DNA of 64,000 bases, from assembly GCF_020171805.1 (NCBI RefSeq), contig NZ_JAIVAF010000003.1:868001-932000 (forward strand), written 5' to 3'. The notes beneath the pieces are model-generated. The model saw only the letters and a list, made by a program, of their open reading frames with translations. It was not told the DNA's origin and did no database searches. Shown here in pieces: positions 9,616 through 19,147 of this stretch; within the stretch, counting starts at the first letter, position 1, and each line of letters opens with the position of its first letter. This stretch comes from Guptibacillus algicola (GTDB lineage Bacteria; Bacillota; Bacilli; Bacillales; Guptibacillaceae). The translations under genes were made by a program, and so were the position numbers.

Positions 9616-9691
9616 AAAATAAGGCAGTTAGTGCTAGCATTGCATAACTTTTTACTTACATAGATATGAAACAGATGAGGGGGAAAAATTG

Positions 9692-12600
9692 ATGTTCCTC
9701 AAACGATTAGATGTAGTCGGCTTTAAATCATTTGCCGATCGAATTTCAGTTGAGTTTGTTCCAGGAGTTACATCAGTTGTCGGTCCTAACGGGAGCGGCA
9801 AAAGTAATATAAATGATGCCATTCGATGGGTGCTAGGTGAGCAATCTGCCAGGTCACTCAGAGGATCGAAGATGGAAGATATCATCTTCTCAGGAAGTGA
9901 ATCTCGTAAGGCGGTGAACCTTGCGGAAGTAACGTTAACATTAGATAATCATAATCAATACCTTCCTATAGAATATAACGAAGTAAGCGTAACTAGGAGA
10001 GTGTACCGCTCTGGTGATAGTGAATATCTGTTGAATAACCAGACGTGCAGGCTTAAAGATATCATAGAGTTATTTATGGACTCAGGGCTTGGGAAAGAAT
10101 CGTTTTCCATTATTGGACAGGGAAGGATCGAAGAGATCCTGAGCAGCAAGTCTGAAGAGCGCAGGAAAATATTCGAAGAGGCAGCAGGAGTTTTGAAATA
10201 CAAGACTCGAAAACATAAAGCGGAAGCTAGATTAAAAGAAACGGCCGATAACCTTTATCGTGTGGAAGATATCCTTTATGAACTAGAAGATCAGGTGGAG
10301 CCTCTAAGAATCCAAGCGTCCATTGCAAAAGACTACCTTGAGAAAAGGGAAGAGCTAGAGAAGATCGAAACCGCTCTTACCGTTCACGAAATTGAGGAGT
10401 TTCATGCCGCATGGAAGAAAAAATCTGCTGAATTAGACGATTTGAAACAGAAAGAGCATGAAGTCTCAGAAGCCGTTCAAGTAAAGAAGCAGGAGCTCGA
10501 GGAGGCGAAACAAGAACTCCTCTCTGCAGAAACTAATATCGAACGTTTTCAACAAACCCTTTTAGATACGAGTGAAGAGCTTGAAAAGCTAGAAGGTAAA
10601 AGGGAAGTCCTGAAAGAACGAAAGAAGAATGCTCATCAAAACAGAGAGAACCTAAAAGAACGAATTAGCTTTCTGCAAGAAAAGAAAAGCTATTATGAAA
10701 AAGAGATCGCTCATCATCGTAGTCGTTTTGAACGCCAGAAGAGTGAGTTAGCCGAGTTGAAAAACCAGCTGAAGAAAGAAACTGAGCTTCTTGCAGATGT
10801 TGAGCAGGACATCGAACAAGAACTAGATCGCATGAAATCAGATTACTTCGAGCTGTTGAACGAGCAAGCATCGATTCGAAACGAAAATCGCTATCTTCAA
10901 GATCAGCTGACTGTTCTCTCGCAGCGTAAGAAACGATTAGATGATGACAACCACAAGTTCATTCAGCAACGAACGGTTGTTGATGAGAAAAAGAATGAAA
11001 TCTCGAATCAACTTAAGGATTCGAAGAAGAAGCTTGAAGCTCATGTTTCAGCATTTTATAAAAGCAAGCATGATGTTGAAGAAAAGAAAAAAGCTCTCGG
11101 TGAAAAAGAATCGAAGCTCTATCAAGCGTATCAATATATTCAGCAGCACCGCTCGAAGAAACAGATGCTTGAAGAAATGCAGGAAGATTATGCTGGGTTC
11201 TACCAAGGGGTAAAAGAAGTACTGAAGGCAAGAAATGACCTTGAAGGAATAGAAGGTGCTGTCGCTGAACTAATCACGGTACCGAAACAAGTAGAAACCG
11301 CGATTGAAACAGCTCTTGGTGGAGCTATGCAAAGTGTAGTTGTCTCCGATGAACGAGCTGGTCGAGGAGCGATCGCGTTCTTAAAGAAAAACCGATCTGG
11401 CCGAGCGACTTTCCTTCCATTAACGGTCATTAAGTCTAGAAAGATCTCTGGTTATGATTTAGAACGTGTAAAAAAACACGAAGCCTTTGTCGGTGTAGCT
11501 TCGGATTTAATTCAATTTGAACAAAAGTATTCTAACGTCTTAGAGAACCTGTTAGGATCTGTCCTCGTTGCGAATGACTTGAAAGGTGCGAACGAGCTAG
11601 CAAAAATCGTTCAGTACAAAAACCGTATCGTTACGCTTGAAGGCGATGTGGTGAACCCAGGTGGTTCGATGAGTGGAGGAAGTGTGAAGCAAAAGTCTAC
11701 TTCCCTATTAAGCAGGCAGCGTGAACTTGATCTGTTAGAAAGTAAACTAGCTGATATGGAAAAGAAAACGCTAGGCGTTGAAAAAGAGATCCAACATGAC
11801 AAAGCTGAACTAGAGAAACTTGAAACTGAGCTTGAAACGATGAGAGAACATGGGGAGAATCTTCGACTAGAAGAGCAGTCTCTTCTTGGCGACTACAGAG
11901 GAATCGAAGGGGAAGAGCGCAACACGAACGAACGTCTTCAACTGTATGACCGTGAGAAAAGTGCGATTGAGGAAGAAAAAGAAACCCATGAGAAGCGTAG
12001 TACTTTCTTATCAGAACGTCTCGAAGCAATTACAGAGCAAGCAGAAGTGTTAGAGAAGAAAATCGAAGCTTTAACACTTAAGAAGCAATCCCAGCAAACG
12101 TCCAAAGAAACGATACAATCGGAAATCACAGAATTGAAAGTGAAGGTGGCTGAACATCAGCAGTCGTTCCAAAACCAGAAAGAAACACTCGAGAGACTAT
12201 CTTCAGAACAGCAGGATACCAAGACTCAGTTGAATGAAACGACGGAAGAGCACGAGCTTCTCAATGAGGCGATGTCTTCTAATTCAACTGGGGAAGAGAA
12301 ACTAGATGAGAATATACAGAAGCTTCGTGATGAAAAGGACAACCTGTTGGTGTCTCTTCAAGACGAGAGGGAAGTGAAAACATCTCGTCAACTGACCATC
12401 GAGAAGATCAGCACAGCACATGAATCGTTGATCGCAGAAGAAAAACAGTTATCTGGCCTTTTGCAGGCTGCAGAAGTACAGGTGAACCGTCTTGATGTAG
12501 AACTCGAAAACCGCCTGACGATGCTAAGTGAAGAGTATGAGTTAACGTACGAAGCCGCGAAAGAAAAGCACGTACTTACCATGGACGCGAGTGAAGCGAA

Positions 12601-13255
12601 GAAGAAGCTGAAGTTAATCAAGCTTGAGATCGATGAACTTGGTACGGTTAATATAGGTGCGATCGATGAGTTTGAGCGCGTGAATGAGCGTTATACATTC
12701 TTAACCGAACAGCAGAAGGATTTGTTGCAGGCGAAAGACACACTATATACTGTAATAGATGAAATGGATCAGGAAATGAAGAAACGGTTCGAAGAGACAT
12801 TCACGAAGATTCGAACGCAATTCCAACAAGTGTTCAAAGAATTATTTGGAGGCGGGAAGGCGGATCTTGTATTAACCGACCCGGAAAACCTTTTATCGAC
12901 TGGAGTCGATATCCTTGCCCAACCACCAGGTAAGAAGCTTCAACATCTTGCGCTCCTTTCTGGCGGTGAACGAGCATTCACAGCGATCGCTCTACTCTTT
13001 GCCATTTTGAAAGTACGCCCTGTTCCATTCTGTGTGCTAGATGAAGTAGAAGCTGCACTCGACGATGCAAATGTGAACAGGTTCGCAAGGTATTTAAAAC
13101 AATTCAGTGAGAAGACGCAGTTTATCGTGATCACACACCGTAAGGGTACGATGGAAGAGTCTGACGTCCTTTATGGTGTCACCATGCAAGAGTCGGGAGT
13201 TTCAAGGCTCGTATCTGTTAGGCTTGAAGAATCAAAACAATTAATTTCGCAATAA
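9692..13255 (+). CDS. smc: Chromosome segregation ATPase SMC
   Basis: Structural maintenance of chromosomes protein, 1187 residues, the core of the bacterial condensin with ScpA and ScpB. Walker A GPNGSGKS is at residues 31-38. Two long coiled-coil arms flank a hinge (about residues 500-680, with the glycine-rich NPGGSMSGGSV at its end). The C-terminal head has the signature LLSGGERAFTAIALLF and Walker B VPFCVLDEVEAALDD. A TTG lies one codon upstream, but the ATG at 9692 behind GAGGGGG gives the standard MFLKRLDVVGFKSF start. ftsY follows 18 nt later. Confidence 0.97.
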   Translation: MFLKRLDVVGFKSFADRISVEFVPGVTSVVGPNGSGKSNINDAIRWVLGEQSARSLRGSKMEDIIFSGSESRKAVNLAEVTLTLDNHNQYLPIEYNEVSVTRRVYRSGDSEYLLNNQTCRLKDIIELFMDSGLGKESFSIIGQGRIEEILSSKSEERRKIFEEAAGVLKYKTRKHKAEARLKETADNLYRVEDILYELEDQVEPLRIQASIAKDYLEKREELEKIETALTVHEIEEFHAAWKKKSAELDDLKQKEHEVSEAVQVKKQELEEAKQELLSAETNIERFQQTLLDTSEELEKLEGKREVLKERKKNAHQNRENLKERISFLQEKKSYYEKEIAHHRSRFERQKSELAELKNQLKKETELLADVEQDIEQELDRMKSDYFELLNEQASIRNENRYLQDQLTVLSQRKKRLDDDNHKFIQQRTVVDEKKNEISNQLKDSKKKLEAHVSAFYKSKHDVEEKKKALGEKESKLYQAYQYIQQHRSKKQMLEEMQEDYAGFYQGVKEVLKARNDLEGIEGAVAELITVPKQVETAIETALGGAMQSVVVSDERAGRGAIAFLKKNRSGRATFLPLTVIKSRKISGYDLERVKKHEAFVGVASDLIQFEQKYSNVLENLLGSVLVANDLKGANELAKIVQYKNRIVTLEGDVVNPGGSMSGGSVKQKSTSLLSRQRELDLLESKLADMEKKTLGVEKEIQHDKAELEKLETELETMREHGENLRLEEQSLLGDYRGIEGEERNTNERLQLYDREKSAIEEEKETHEKRSTFLSERLEAITEQAEVLEKKIEALTLKKQSQQTSKETIQSEITELKVKVAEHQQSFQNQKETLERLSSEQQDTKTQLNETTEEHELLNEAMSSNSTGEEKLDENIQKLRDEKDNLLVSLQDEREVKTSRQLTIEKISTAHESLIAEEKQLSGLLQAAEVQVNRLDVELENRLTMLSEEYELTYEAAKEKHVLTMDASEAKKKLKLIKLEIDELGTVNIGAIDEFERVNERYTFLTEQQKDLLQAKDTLYTVIDEMDQEMKKRFEETFTKIRTQFQQVFKELFGGGKADLVLTDPENLLSTGVDILAQPPGKKLQHLALLSGGERAFTAIALLFAILKVRPVPFCVLDEVEAALDDANVNRFARYLKQFSEKTQFIVITHRKGTMEESDVLYGVTMQESGVSRLVSVRLEESKQLISQ

Positions 13256-13273
13256 GACAGTGGGGGTAGTTCA

Positions 13274-14266
13274 ATGAGCTTTTTCAAAAAGTTAAAAGAC
13301 AAGTTTTCGACGCAATCGGATAATGTAACAGAGAAATTTAGAGATGGACTCGAGAAAACGAGAACATCGTTTTCTACAAAAATGAATGACCTTGTGAAAA
13401 ATTATCGGAAAGTCGATGAAGAATTCTTCGAAGAACTAGAAGAACTATTAATCAGTGCTGACGTTGGTGTCGCCACTGTGATGGATCTGATCGATGTTTT
13501 GAAGGATGAAGCAAGAACAAGAAACATTAAAGACACAGAAGCGCTTCAGAGTGTTATTTCTGAAAAGCTTGCTGAGCTTCTTCATAAAGATGAAGACAAT
13601 TCGTTAAATGTTCAAGAAGATGAATTAACGGTCTTCTTGTTCGTTGGCGTTAACGGTGTAGGTAAAACAACGACGATCGGAAAACTTGCCCATAAATTCA
13701 AGCAAGAAAACAAGAAGGTTCTCTTAGCTGCTGGAGATACGTTTAGAGCGGGTGCGATCGAACAGCTTGACGTATGGGGCGAACGCGTAGGTGTGGATGT
13801 GGTGAAGCATCAGGCTGGTTCAGACCCAGCTGCGGTTGTGTTTGACGCCGTGAAATCTGCGAAGTCACGTAAAGCTGACATCTTACTATGTGATACGGCT
13901 GGACGCCTGCAGAACAAAGTGAACCTCATGAATGAACTTGAAAAGGTGAAGCGCGTCATCCAGAAAGAGATCCCGAATGCACCACATGAAGTCATTCTAG
14001 TGCTAGATGCAACAACTGGTCAGAATGCGATGAGTCAGGCGAAACAGTTTAGTCAATCGACTGATGTATCCGGTATTGCGCTTACGAAGCTTGACGGAAC
14101 GGCGAAAGGTGGAATCGTATTAGCTATTCGACATGAGCTGGACATCCCTGTTAAGCTTGTTGGGCTTGGTGAGCAAATGGATGATTTACAGGAGTTTGAC
14201 GCTGATACATTCGTCTATGGACTCTTCTCCTCGATCATCGAAGAAGATGGTGAAAATGAAGAGTAA
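13274..14266 (+). CDS. ftsY: Signal recognition particle receptor FtsY
   Basis: Membrane-associated SRP receptor GTPase, 330 residues, that brings nascent membrane proteins to the translocon. It has a short charged N-terminal region and an NG domain. GTPase motifs are GVNGVGKT (125-132), DTFRAGA (155-161), DTAGR (207-211) and ALTKLDGTAKGG. It has no acidic A domain like that of the E. coli protein, as is normal in Bacilli. It sits close behind smc and before ylxM-ffh. Confidence 0.96.
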   Translation: MSFFKKLKDKFSTQSDNVTEKFRDGLEKTRTSFSTKMNDLVKNYRKVDEEFFEELEELLISADVGVATVMDLIDVLKDEARTRNIKDTEALQSVISEKLAELLHKDEDNSLNVQEDELTVFLFVGVNGVGKTTTIGKLAHKFKQENKKVLLAAGDTFRAGAIEQLDVWGERVGVDVVKHQAGSDPAAVVFDAVKSAKSRKADILLCDTAGRLQNKVNLMNELEKVKRVIQKEIPNAPHEVILVLDATTGQNAMSQAKQFSQSTDVSGIALTKLDGTAKGGIVLAIRHELDIPVKLVGLGEQMDDLQEFDADTFVYGLFSSIIEEDGENEE

Positions 14267-14297
14267 AATCACTAAAACATTGTGTTAAGAAAAAATC

Positions 14298-14326
14298 TTG
14301 ACAAATGATTTTACGCATAGTAGTAT
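14298..14326 (+). promoter_or_regulatory. Promoter of ylxM-ffh
   Basis: A perfect -35 box TTGACA (14298-14303) and TAGTAT (14321-14326) are 17 bp apart. Inverted repeats flank and overlap it (see findings). Confidence 0.8.
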
Positions 14327-14370
14327 ATTTAACGTAAAGGTGATTGCCTTAACACGAGGGGGTGCTACCA

Positions 14371-14700
14371 ATGCTCGAAAAAACAATGCGAATGAATTCG
14401 TTATTTGACTTTTATCAGTCGCTTTTAACTCCGAAACAGCGGAATTACATGGCATTGTATTATTTGGATGATTACTCCCTTGGTGAGATCGCAGAAGAAT
14501 TTCAAGTTAGCCGGCAGGCTGTCTATGATAACATTAAGCGAACGGAACAAATGATAGAAGAATATGAAGCAAAACTATTGCTATTCGAGAGGTACAACAA
14601 ACGTCAAGAGCTCCTTGAGCAACTTACAAAAGTAATCAAGGAAGGAGATTCAACCTCGAACGCTCTAACATTGATACAATCTCTCGAAAAACTGGATTAG
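14371..14700 (+). CDS. ylxM: SRP-associated helix-turn-helix protein YlxM
   Basis: A 109-residue protein of the YlxM/p13 family, which has a sigma-factor region-4-like helix-turn-helix ([20 protein letters not shown]). The family accompanies ffh in Firmicutes and has been linked to modulation of the SRP pathway in streptococci. The ATG at 14371 is chosen because GAGGGGG ends 8 nt upstream; a GTG at 14362 overlaps that site. ffh follows after 12 nt. Confidence 0.93.
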   Translation: MLEKTMRMNSLFDFYQSLLTPKQRNYMALYYLDDYSLGEIAEEFQVSRQAVYDNIKRTEQMIEEYEAKLLLFERYNKRQELLEQLTKVIKEGDSTSNALTLIQSLEKLD

Positions 14701-14712
14701 GAGGCGGCAAAC

Positions 14713-16062
14713 ATGGCATTTGAAGGTTTAGCCGACCGACTGCAAGGTACCCTGCAGAAAATTCGCGGCAAAGGGAAAGTTACTGAAGCTGACGTTAAAG
14801 AAATGATGCGTGAAGTAAGGTTAGCTTTACTTGAGGCGGATGTAAACTTTAAAGTCGTGAAGCAGTTCATTAATAAAGTGAAAGAGCGGGCTGTAGGGCA
14901 GGAAGTAATGAAAAGCCTGACGCCAGGTCAGCAGGTCATTAAGGTTGTTAATGAAGAGCTGACTGCACTTATGGGCGGAGAGCAAAGTAAGATCGCAGTA
15001 TCAAACCGTCCGCCAACTGTTATTATGATGGCTGGTCTACAGGGTGCGGGTAAAACGACGACCGTCGGGAAGCTTGCAAACCACTTACGAAAGAAGCACA
15101 ATCGCAAACCTTTACTCGTTGCGGCCGATATTTATCGTCCCGCTGCGATCGATCAGCTAGAAACGATCGGAAAACAGCTAAGTATGCCCGTGTTTTCAAT
15201 GGGCGACCAAGTTAGTCCGGTTGAAATAGCTAGCAAAGCGATCGAAAAAGCGAAGGAAGAACATTTGGATTATGTACTGATCGATACGGCCGGTCGCCTG
15301 CATATTGATGAAAATCTTATGCAAGAGCTTAAGGACGTAAAAGAAGCAGTAACACCTGATGAAATCTTCCTAGTAGTAGACTCGATGACTGGTCAAGACG
15401 CGGTAAATGTTGCCGAAAACTTTAACGACGCACTAGATATTACTGGTGTTGTTCTTACAAAGCTTGATGGCGATACGCGTGGGGGTGCTGCACTTTCAAT
15501 TAAGTCAGTTACCGACAAACCGATCAAGTTTGCTGGTATGGGTGAAAAGCTTGATGCACTCGAACCATTCCATCCTGAACGGATGGCATCCCGAATCTTA
15601 GGGATGGGAGATGTGCTGTCTCTTATCGAAAAAGCACAAACTTCAGTGGACGAAGACAAAGCAAAAGAGCTCGAGAAGAAAATGAGAACGATGAGCTTTA
15701 CGTTCGATGACTTTCTCGACCAACTTGGACAGGTTCGTAGTATGGGCCCACTTGATGAATTGATGGATATGATTCCTGGGATGAACAAGAAGGCGATGAA
15801 AAACGTCAGCGTTGATGAAAAACAAATCGGTCGGGTTGAAGCAATCATTCAATCGATGACTGCTCTTGAAAAAGAACAGCCTGATGTGATCAATGCGAGC
15901 CGCAAGAAAAGAATTGCTACCGGTAGTGGCACATCTGTACAAGACGTCAACCGTCTCTTGAAGCAATTTGAAGAGATGAAGAAAATGATGAAGCAGATGA
16001 CTAACATGTCCAAAGGTGGTAAGAAAAAAGGCAAGGGCATGAATTTCCCATTCATGCAATAA
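14713..16062 (+). CDS. ffh: Signal recognition particle protein Ffh
   Basis: SRP54-type GTPase, 449 residues, that binds signal sequences and scRNA and docks on FtsY. The NG domain holds GLQGAGKT (108-115), DTAGR and TKLDGDTRGG. The M domain (about residues 300-449) is methionine-rich and ends in the basic tail GGKKKGKGMNFPFMQ. It follows ylxM in one transcription unit. Confidence 0.97.
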   Translation: MAFEGLADRLQGTLQKIRGKGKVTEADVKEMMREVRLALLEADVNFKVVKQFINKVKERAVGQEVMKSLTPGQQVIKVVNEELTALMGGEQSKIAVSNRPPTVIMMAGLQGAGKTTTVGKLANHLRKKHNRKPLLVAADIYRPAAIDQLETIGKQLSMPVFSMGDQVSPVEIASKAIEKAKEEHLDYVLIDTAGRLHIDENLMQELKDVKEAVTPDEIFLVVDSMTGQDAVNVAENFNDALDITGVVLTKLDGDTRGGAALSIKSVTDKPIKFAGMGEKLDALEPFHPERMASRILGMGDVLSLIEKAQTSVDEDKAKELEKKMRTMSFTFDDFLDQLGQVRSMGPLDELMDMIPGMNKKAMKNVSVDEKQIGRVEAIIQSMTALEKEQPDVINASRKKRIATGSGTSVQDVNRLLKQFEEMKKMMKQMTNMSKGGKKKGKGMNFPFMQ

Positions 16063-16081
16063 AAACGAAATAAATTTCCTC

Positions 16082-16110
16082 TGTACAAGAGTGATAATTT
16101 ATGATATTAT
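16082..16110 (+). promoter_or_regulatory. Possible promoter of rpsP
   Basis: TGTACA (16082-16087) and TATTAT (16105-16110) are 17 bp apart in the 84-bp AT-rich gap between ffh and rpsP. The -35 match is weak. Confidence 0.4.
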
Positions 16111-16146
16111 ATTTATTTATGTGAGTATTTTTTGGAGGTGAAACAC

Positions 16147-16419
16147 ATGGCAGTTAAAATTCGTTTAAAGCGTATGGGTGCAAAAAGAAACCCTTATTAC
16201 CGCGTAGTTGTTGCAGATTCTCGTGCTCCTCGTGACGGACGTTTCATCGAGGAAATCGGAACTTATAATCCGGTTGCTAATCCTGTTGACGTTAAACTTA
16301 ACGAGGAAAAAGCTCTTGATTGGATGCTAAAAGGCGCTAAGCCTTCCGATACAGTACGTAACCTTTTCTCTAAAGAAGGTCTTATGGAAAAGCTACACAA
16401 CGCAAAAAACCAAAAGTAA
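16147..16419 (+). CDS. rpsP: 30S ribosomal protein bS16
   Basis: Small-subunit ribosomal protein of 90 residues with the family start [19 protein letters not shown]. The ORF opens at 16132, but TTGGAGGTG (16131-16139) serves the ATG at 16147. It begins the conserved group rpsP-khpA-ylqD-rimM-trmD-rplS. Confidence 0.97.
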   Translation: MAVKIRLKRMGAKRNPYYRVVVADSRAPRDGRFIEEIGTYNPVANPVDVKLNEEKALDWMLKGAKPSDTVRNLFSKEGLMEKLHNAKNQK

Positions 16420-16423
16420 TTTG

Positions 16424-16464
16424 ACACCGTGGGGGAGGCTTTATAGTAAAGCCTCCTTTGGTGT
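16424..16464 (+). terminator. Hairpin between rpsP and khpA
   Basis: A perfect 10-bp stem (GGAGGCTTTA/TAAAGCCTCC, 16434-16456) with a 3-nt loop is extended by a second ACACC/GGTGT stem (16424-16428, 16460-16464). A short T-run (TTTT) lies a few bases further on. It may be a partial terminator or an RNA-stability element that lowers expression of the distal genes relative to rpsP. Confidence 0.6.
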
Positions 16465-16499
16465 ATCATTTTCCATCATCTTAAAAAAGGTGGGGTTGT

Positions 16500-16727
16500 A
16501 TGAAGGATCTAGTTGAAACGATTGTTAAAGCTCTTGTCGATCATCCTGACGAGGTTGTTGTTGAGGAACTACGTGGAGAAAAAGAGGTCACTTATAAGCT
16601 CCATGTTCATACGAATGACACTGGTAAAGTGATTGGTAAGAACGGAAAAGTAGCAAAATCCATTCGAACAGTAATGAATGCAGCTGCAGTGCAATCAAGC
16701 ACGCGTGTACAGCTTGAAATCGTATAA
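16500..16727 (+). CDS. khpA: KH-domain RNA-binding protein KhpA
   Basis: A single KH domain of 75 residues (YlqC). The RNA-binding loop is visible as GKVIGKNGK (residues 42-50). Family members act with KhpB/Jag and affect cell-envelope growth and RNA binding in other Firmicutes. It lies between rpsP and ylqD-rimM-trmD, as usual. The ATG at 16500 follows AAAAAAGGTGGGG. Confidence 0.93.
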   Translation: MKDLVETIVKALVDHPDEVVVEELRGEKEVTYKLHVHTNDTGKVIGKNGKVAKSIRTVMNAAAVQSSTRVQLEIV

Positions 16728-16833
16728 GGGGAGGCGTACTCCTCTTTTTTGTTGTTTCATGGTGAAGTGAGGCACCGTGTTCTACATAGTTAACTTTTTT
16801 AAAAATCCCTCTATACTATGGAGGTCAATTGAA

Positions 16834-17223
16834 ATGAACATCATAAAAAAATTCGAAGTGAAGCAGCTGTTGACGGAATCGAGTCGAGCTCTTTATATAG
16901 ATAAGTGGGAAGAGGAAGTTGCTTTACTTGCTCAAGAATGTGAACAACTTCAATTTGAGAAGAAGCGATTACAGAAGAAACGGCCGTCTGATAAAGAATG
17001 GATCGCTGAGCAATTCGATAAAGAAGTTCATACAAGGAATGAGAAGATCTCACTCCTTGAATATAAAGTAGAACAAATCGAGCAGCTACCTCCTGAAAGT
17101 GAACTTCACGAAGGTGAAGTCGATGCGATTCAGAGTATCGAAGTAGGGGATGAGTGGAAAGCTGCTGAGCAAAAAGGTAAAATTATTATAAAAGATGGGA
17201 TTGTAGAGAGCATAACCCCATAG
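16834..17223 (+). CDS. ylqD: YlqD family protein
   Basis: A 129-residue protein of the YlqD family, which has no firmly assigned function. The N-terminus reads [15 protein letters not shown]. The middle (about residues 25-85) is strongly charged and predicted as coiled coil, and the C-terminus ([21 protein letters not shown]) resembles a small beta-strand domain. The ORF opens at 16777, but GGAGGT (16820-16825) fits the ATG at 16834. It is a constant neighbour of rimM and trmD. Confidence 0.88.
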   Translation: MNIIKKFEVKQLLTESSRALYIDKWEEEVALLAQECEQLQFEKKRLQKKRPSDKEWIAEQFDKEVHTRNEKISLLEYKVEQIEQLPPESELHEGEVDAIQSIEVGDEWKAAEQKGKIIIKDGIVESITP

Positions 17224-17245
17224 TTTACATGAAAGGACATACATC

Positions 17246-17764
17246 ATGACACAATGGTTGAATGTTGGAAAGATCGTAAATACACATGGTGTTCGAGGCG
17301 AGGTACGCGTCATTTCTAGGACGGACTTTCCGGAAGAGCGCTATGCAGAAGGAAATACGCTTTACCTATTTAAGGAAAGCGAGGAGCCGATTCAATTAGT
17401 CGTTCGCTCACACCGTAAGCACAAGCAGTTTAATCTGCTAACATTTGAAGGGTTAAACTCATTGAATGAGGTGGAGCACTTGAAAGAGGGAATCCTAAAG
17501 ATTAAGGAAGAGCAGCTTGGTACGTTAGAAGACGATGAATTTTATTATCGAGATATCATTGGACTAGAAGTTCACTCAGACGAAGGGGAGTATCTAGGAA
17601 AGATTAAAGAAATTCTATCGCCTGGAGCAAACGACGTATGGGTCGTACAACAATCGAATGGTGGGAAAGATTTACTTCTTCCGTATATTTCTCAAGTGGT
17701 TAAACGCGTCGATCTCACAAAAGGTGAAGTGATTGTACATCTCATGGAAGGGCTCCGTGATTAA
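17246..17764 (+). CDS. rimM: Ribosome maturation factor RimM
   Basis: 16S rRNA processing and 30S assembly factor, 172 residues. The N-terminal RimM domain begins [20 protein letters not shown], and the C-terminal PRC-barrel includes [20 protein letters not shown], which in known members binds uS19. The gene ends one base before trmD starts, so the two are translationally coupled. Confidence 0.96.
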   Translation: MTQWLNVGKIVNTHGVRGEVRVISRTDFPEERYAEGNTLYLFKESEEPIQLVVRSHRKHKQFNLLTFEGLNSLNEVEHLKEGILKIKEEQLGTLEDDEFYYRDIIGLEVHSDEGEYLGKIKEILSPGANDVWVVQQSNGGKDLLLPYISQVVKRVDLTKGEVIVHLMEGLRD

Positions 17765-17765
17765 G

Positions 17766-18503
17766 ATGAAGATCGATGTACTATCATTGTTTCCTGAGAT
17801 GTTTACGGGAGTATTCAATCACTCTATCTTGAAGCGTGCGCAGGATAGTGGCGCTGTTTCTTACAGAGTAACGAACTTCAGAGAGTATAGTACGAATAAG
17901 CATAAGAACGTAGATGATTATCCATATGGGGGTGGAGCTGGTATGGTCCTGACTCCACAGCCTGTATTCGATGCGGTGTCATCCTTATCACAAACATCAG
18001 AAAGGCCTCCTCGCGTCGTCCTAATGTGTCCTCAAGGAGAAAGGTTCACTCAGGCTAAAGCAGAAGAGCTTGCTAGTGAAGAACACCTTATATTCGTATG
18101 TGGACACTATGAGGGGTACGATGAGAGAATTCGAGAGCACCTGATCACAGATGAAATCTCAATTGGTGACTTCGTATTGACCGGAGGCGAGCTTGCTAGC
18201 ATGGTCATAATCGACAGTGTCACTAGACTGCTTCCGGGTGTCTTAGGCAATAAAAGCTCAGCACCCATGGATTCGTTCAGCAGTGGATTGCTCGAGCACC
18301 CACATTATACGCGCCCTTCATCATACGAAGGTCATGATGTTCCGGAGGTTCTCCTATCTGGAAACCATGCGGCTATCGAGAAATGGCGTTTGAAGGAATC
18401 CCTAAGACGAACGTGGACAAGGCGACCAGATTTACTTGAATCTAAAGAGCTTTCAAAAGAAGAGCAGAAACTTCTTAACGAAATTAAAGAAGAATCTAAT
18501 TGA
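17766..18503 (+). CDS. trmD: tRNA (guanine-N1-)-methyltransferase TrmD
   Basis: Methylates G37 in tRNAs with SAM, which prevents frameshifting. The protein is a SPOUT family trefoil-knot enzyme of 245 residues. Conserved stretches are [38 protein letters not shown] and the C-terminal [22 protein letters not shown]. An upstream in-frame ATG at 17733 lies inside rimM; the start at 17766 gives the family start [13 protein letters not shown]. Confidence 0.97.
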   Translation: MKIDVLSLFPEMFTGVFNHSILKRAQDSGAVSYRVTNFREYSTNKHKNVDDYPYGGGAGMVLTPQPVFDAVSSLSQTSERPPRVVLMCPQGERFTQAKAEELASEEHLIFVCGHYEGYDERIREHLITDEISIGDFVLTGGELASMVIIDSVTRLLPGVLGNKSSAPMDSFSSGLLEHPHYTRPSSYEGHDVPEVLLSGNHAAIEKWRLKESLRRTWTRRPDLLESKELSKEEQKLLNEIKEESN

Positions 18504-18510
18504 TTCTCCC

Positions 18511-18539
18511 TTGTAATCTAAAACCTGCTATGCTATGAT
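18511..18539 (+). promoter_or_regulatory. Promoter of rplS
   Basis: TTGTAA (18511-18516) and TATGAT (18534-18539) are 17 bp apart. The promoter leaves a leader of about 80 nt before the rplS start. Confidence 0.7.
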
Positions 18540-18545
18540 ATTTTT

Positions 18546-18628
18546 TGTGGCATTAGTCATGAATTACGATGTTCCGCTGTAATGCACCATTATTTATAAG
18601 AGCATCTGTGTGGAAGGAGGGTTACTTG
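18546..18628 (+). promoter_or_regulatory. L19 ribosomal-protein leader (candidate)
   Basis: The leader can form TTCCGC (18572-18577) with GTGGAA (18610-18615), next to the ribosome site. GATG (18568-18571) with CATC (18603-18606) crosses that stem and would make a pseudoknot. This agrees with the known L19 leader class of Bacilli, thought to bind L19 and repress rplS. Structure and position are seen; binding is inferred. Confidence 0.65.
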
Positions 18629-18973
18629 ATGCACAAGTTAATCCAGGAAATCACAAAAGAACAGCTTAAGTCGGATCTTCCGAATTTCCGACCAGGGGAT
18701 ACTGTTAAAGTTCACGTTAAAGTTGTCGAAGGCACTCGTGAGCGTATTCAGGTATTCGAAGGTGTTGTGATTAAACGACGTGGTGGCGGAATTAGCGAAA
18801 CATTCACAGTACGTAAGATTTCTTACGGAACTGGAGTTGAGCGTACATTCCCTGTACATTCACCAAAAGTTGCTAAGCTTGAGGTAGTTCGTCGCGGTAA
18901 AGTTCGCCGTGCTAAGCTATACTACTTGCGTGCACTTCGTGGTAAAGCCGCTCGTATTAAAGAAATTCGATAA
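18629..18973 (+). CDS. rplS: 50S ribosomal protein bL19
   Basis: Large-subunit protein of 114 residues at the 30S-50S interface. The reading frame opens at 18569, but GGAAGGAGG (18612-18620) serves the ATG at 18629, giving [20 protein letters not shown]. The conserved [23 protein letters not shown] is complete. A strong terminator follows. Confidence 0.97.
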   Translation: MHKLIQEITKEQLKSDLPNFRPGDTVKVHVKVVEGTRERIQVFEGVVIKRRGGGISETFTVRKISYGTGVERTFPVHSPKVAKLEVVRRGKVRRAKLYYLRALRGKAARIKEIR

Positions 18974-18987
18974 TAATGTTATCTATG

Positions 18988-19021
18988 AAAAAGGAGCTTG
19001 CGTTGTCAGGCTCCTTTTTTC
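18988..19021 (+). terminator. Terminator after rplS
   Basis: AAAAAGGAGC (18988-18997) pairs with GCTCCTTTTT (19010-19019) over a 12-nt loop, ending in a T6 run. Confidence 0.85.
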
Positions 19022-19147
19022 TATTCTATTGGATGTCCACACACATATTGCTGTGGTAAAATATACGGTACATATAGGTAAGTTTGTGAGCGGTTATTAA
19101 GGGGAATTATTGATTCCGGAAATATCCATCATAGGAGGAGAACGAAC

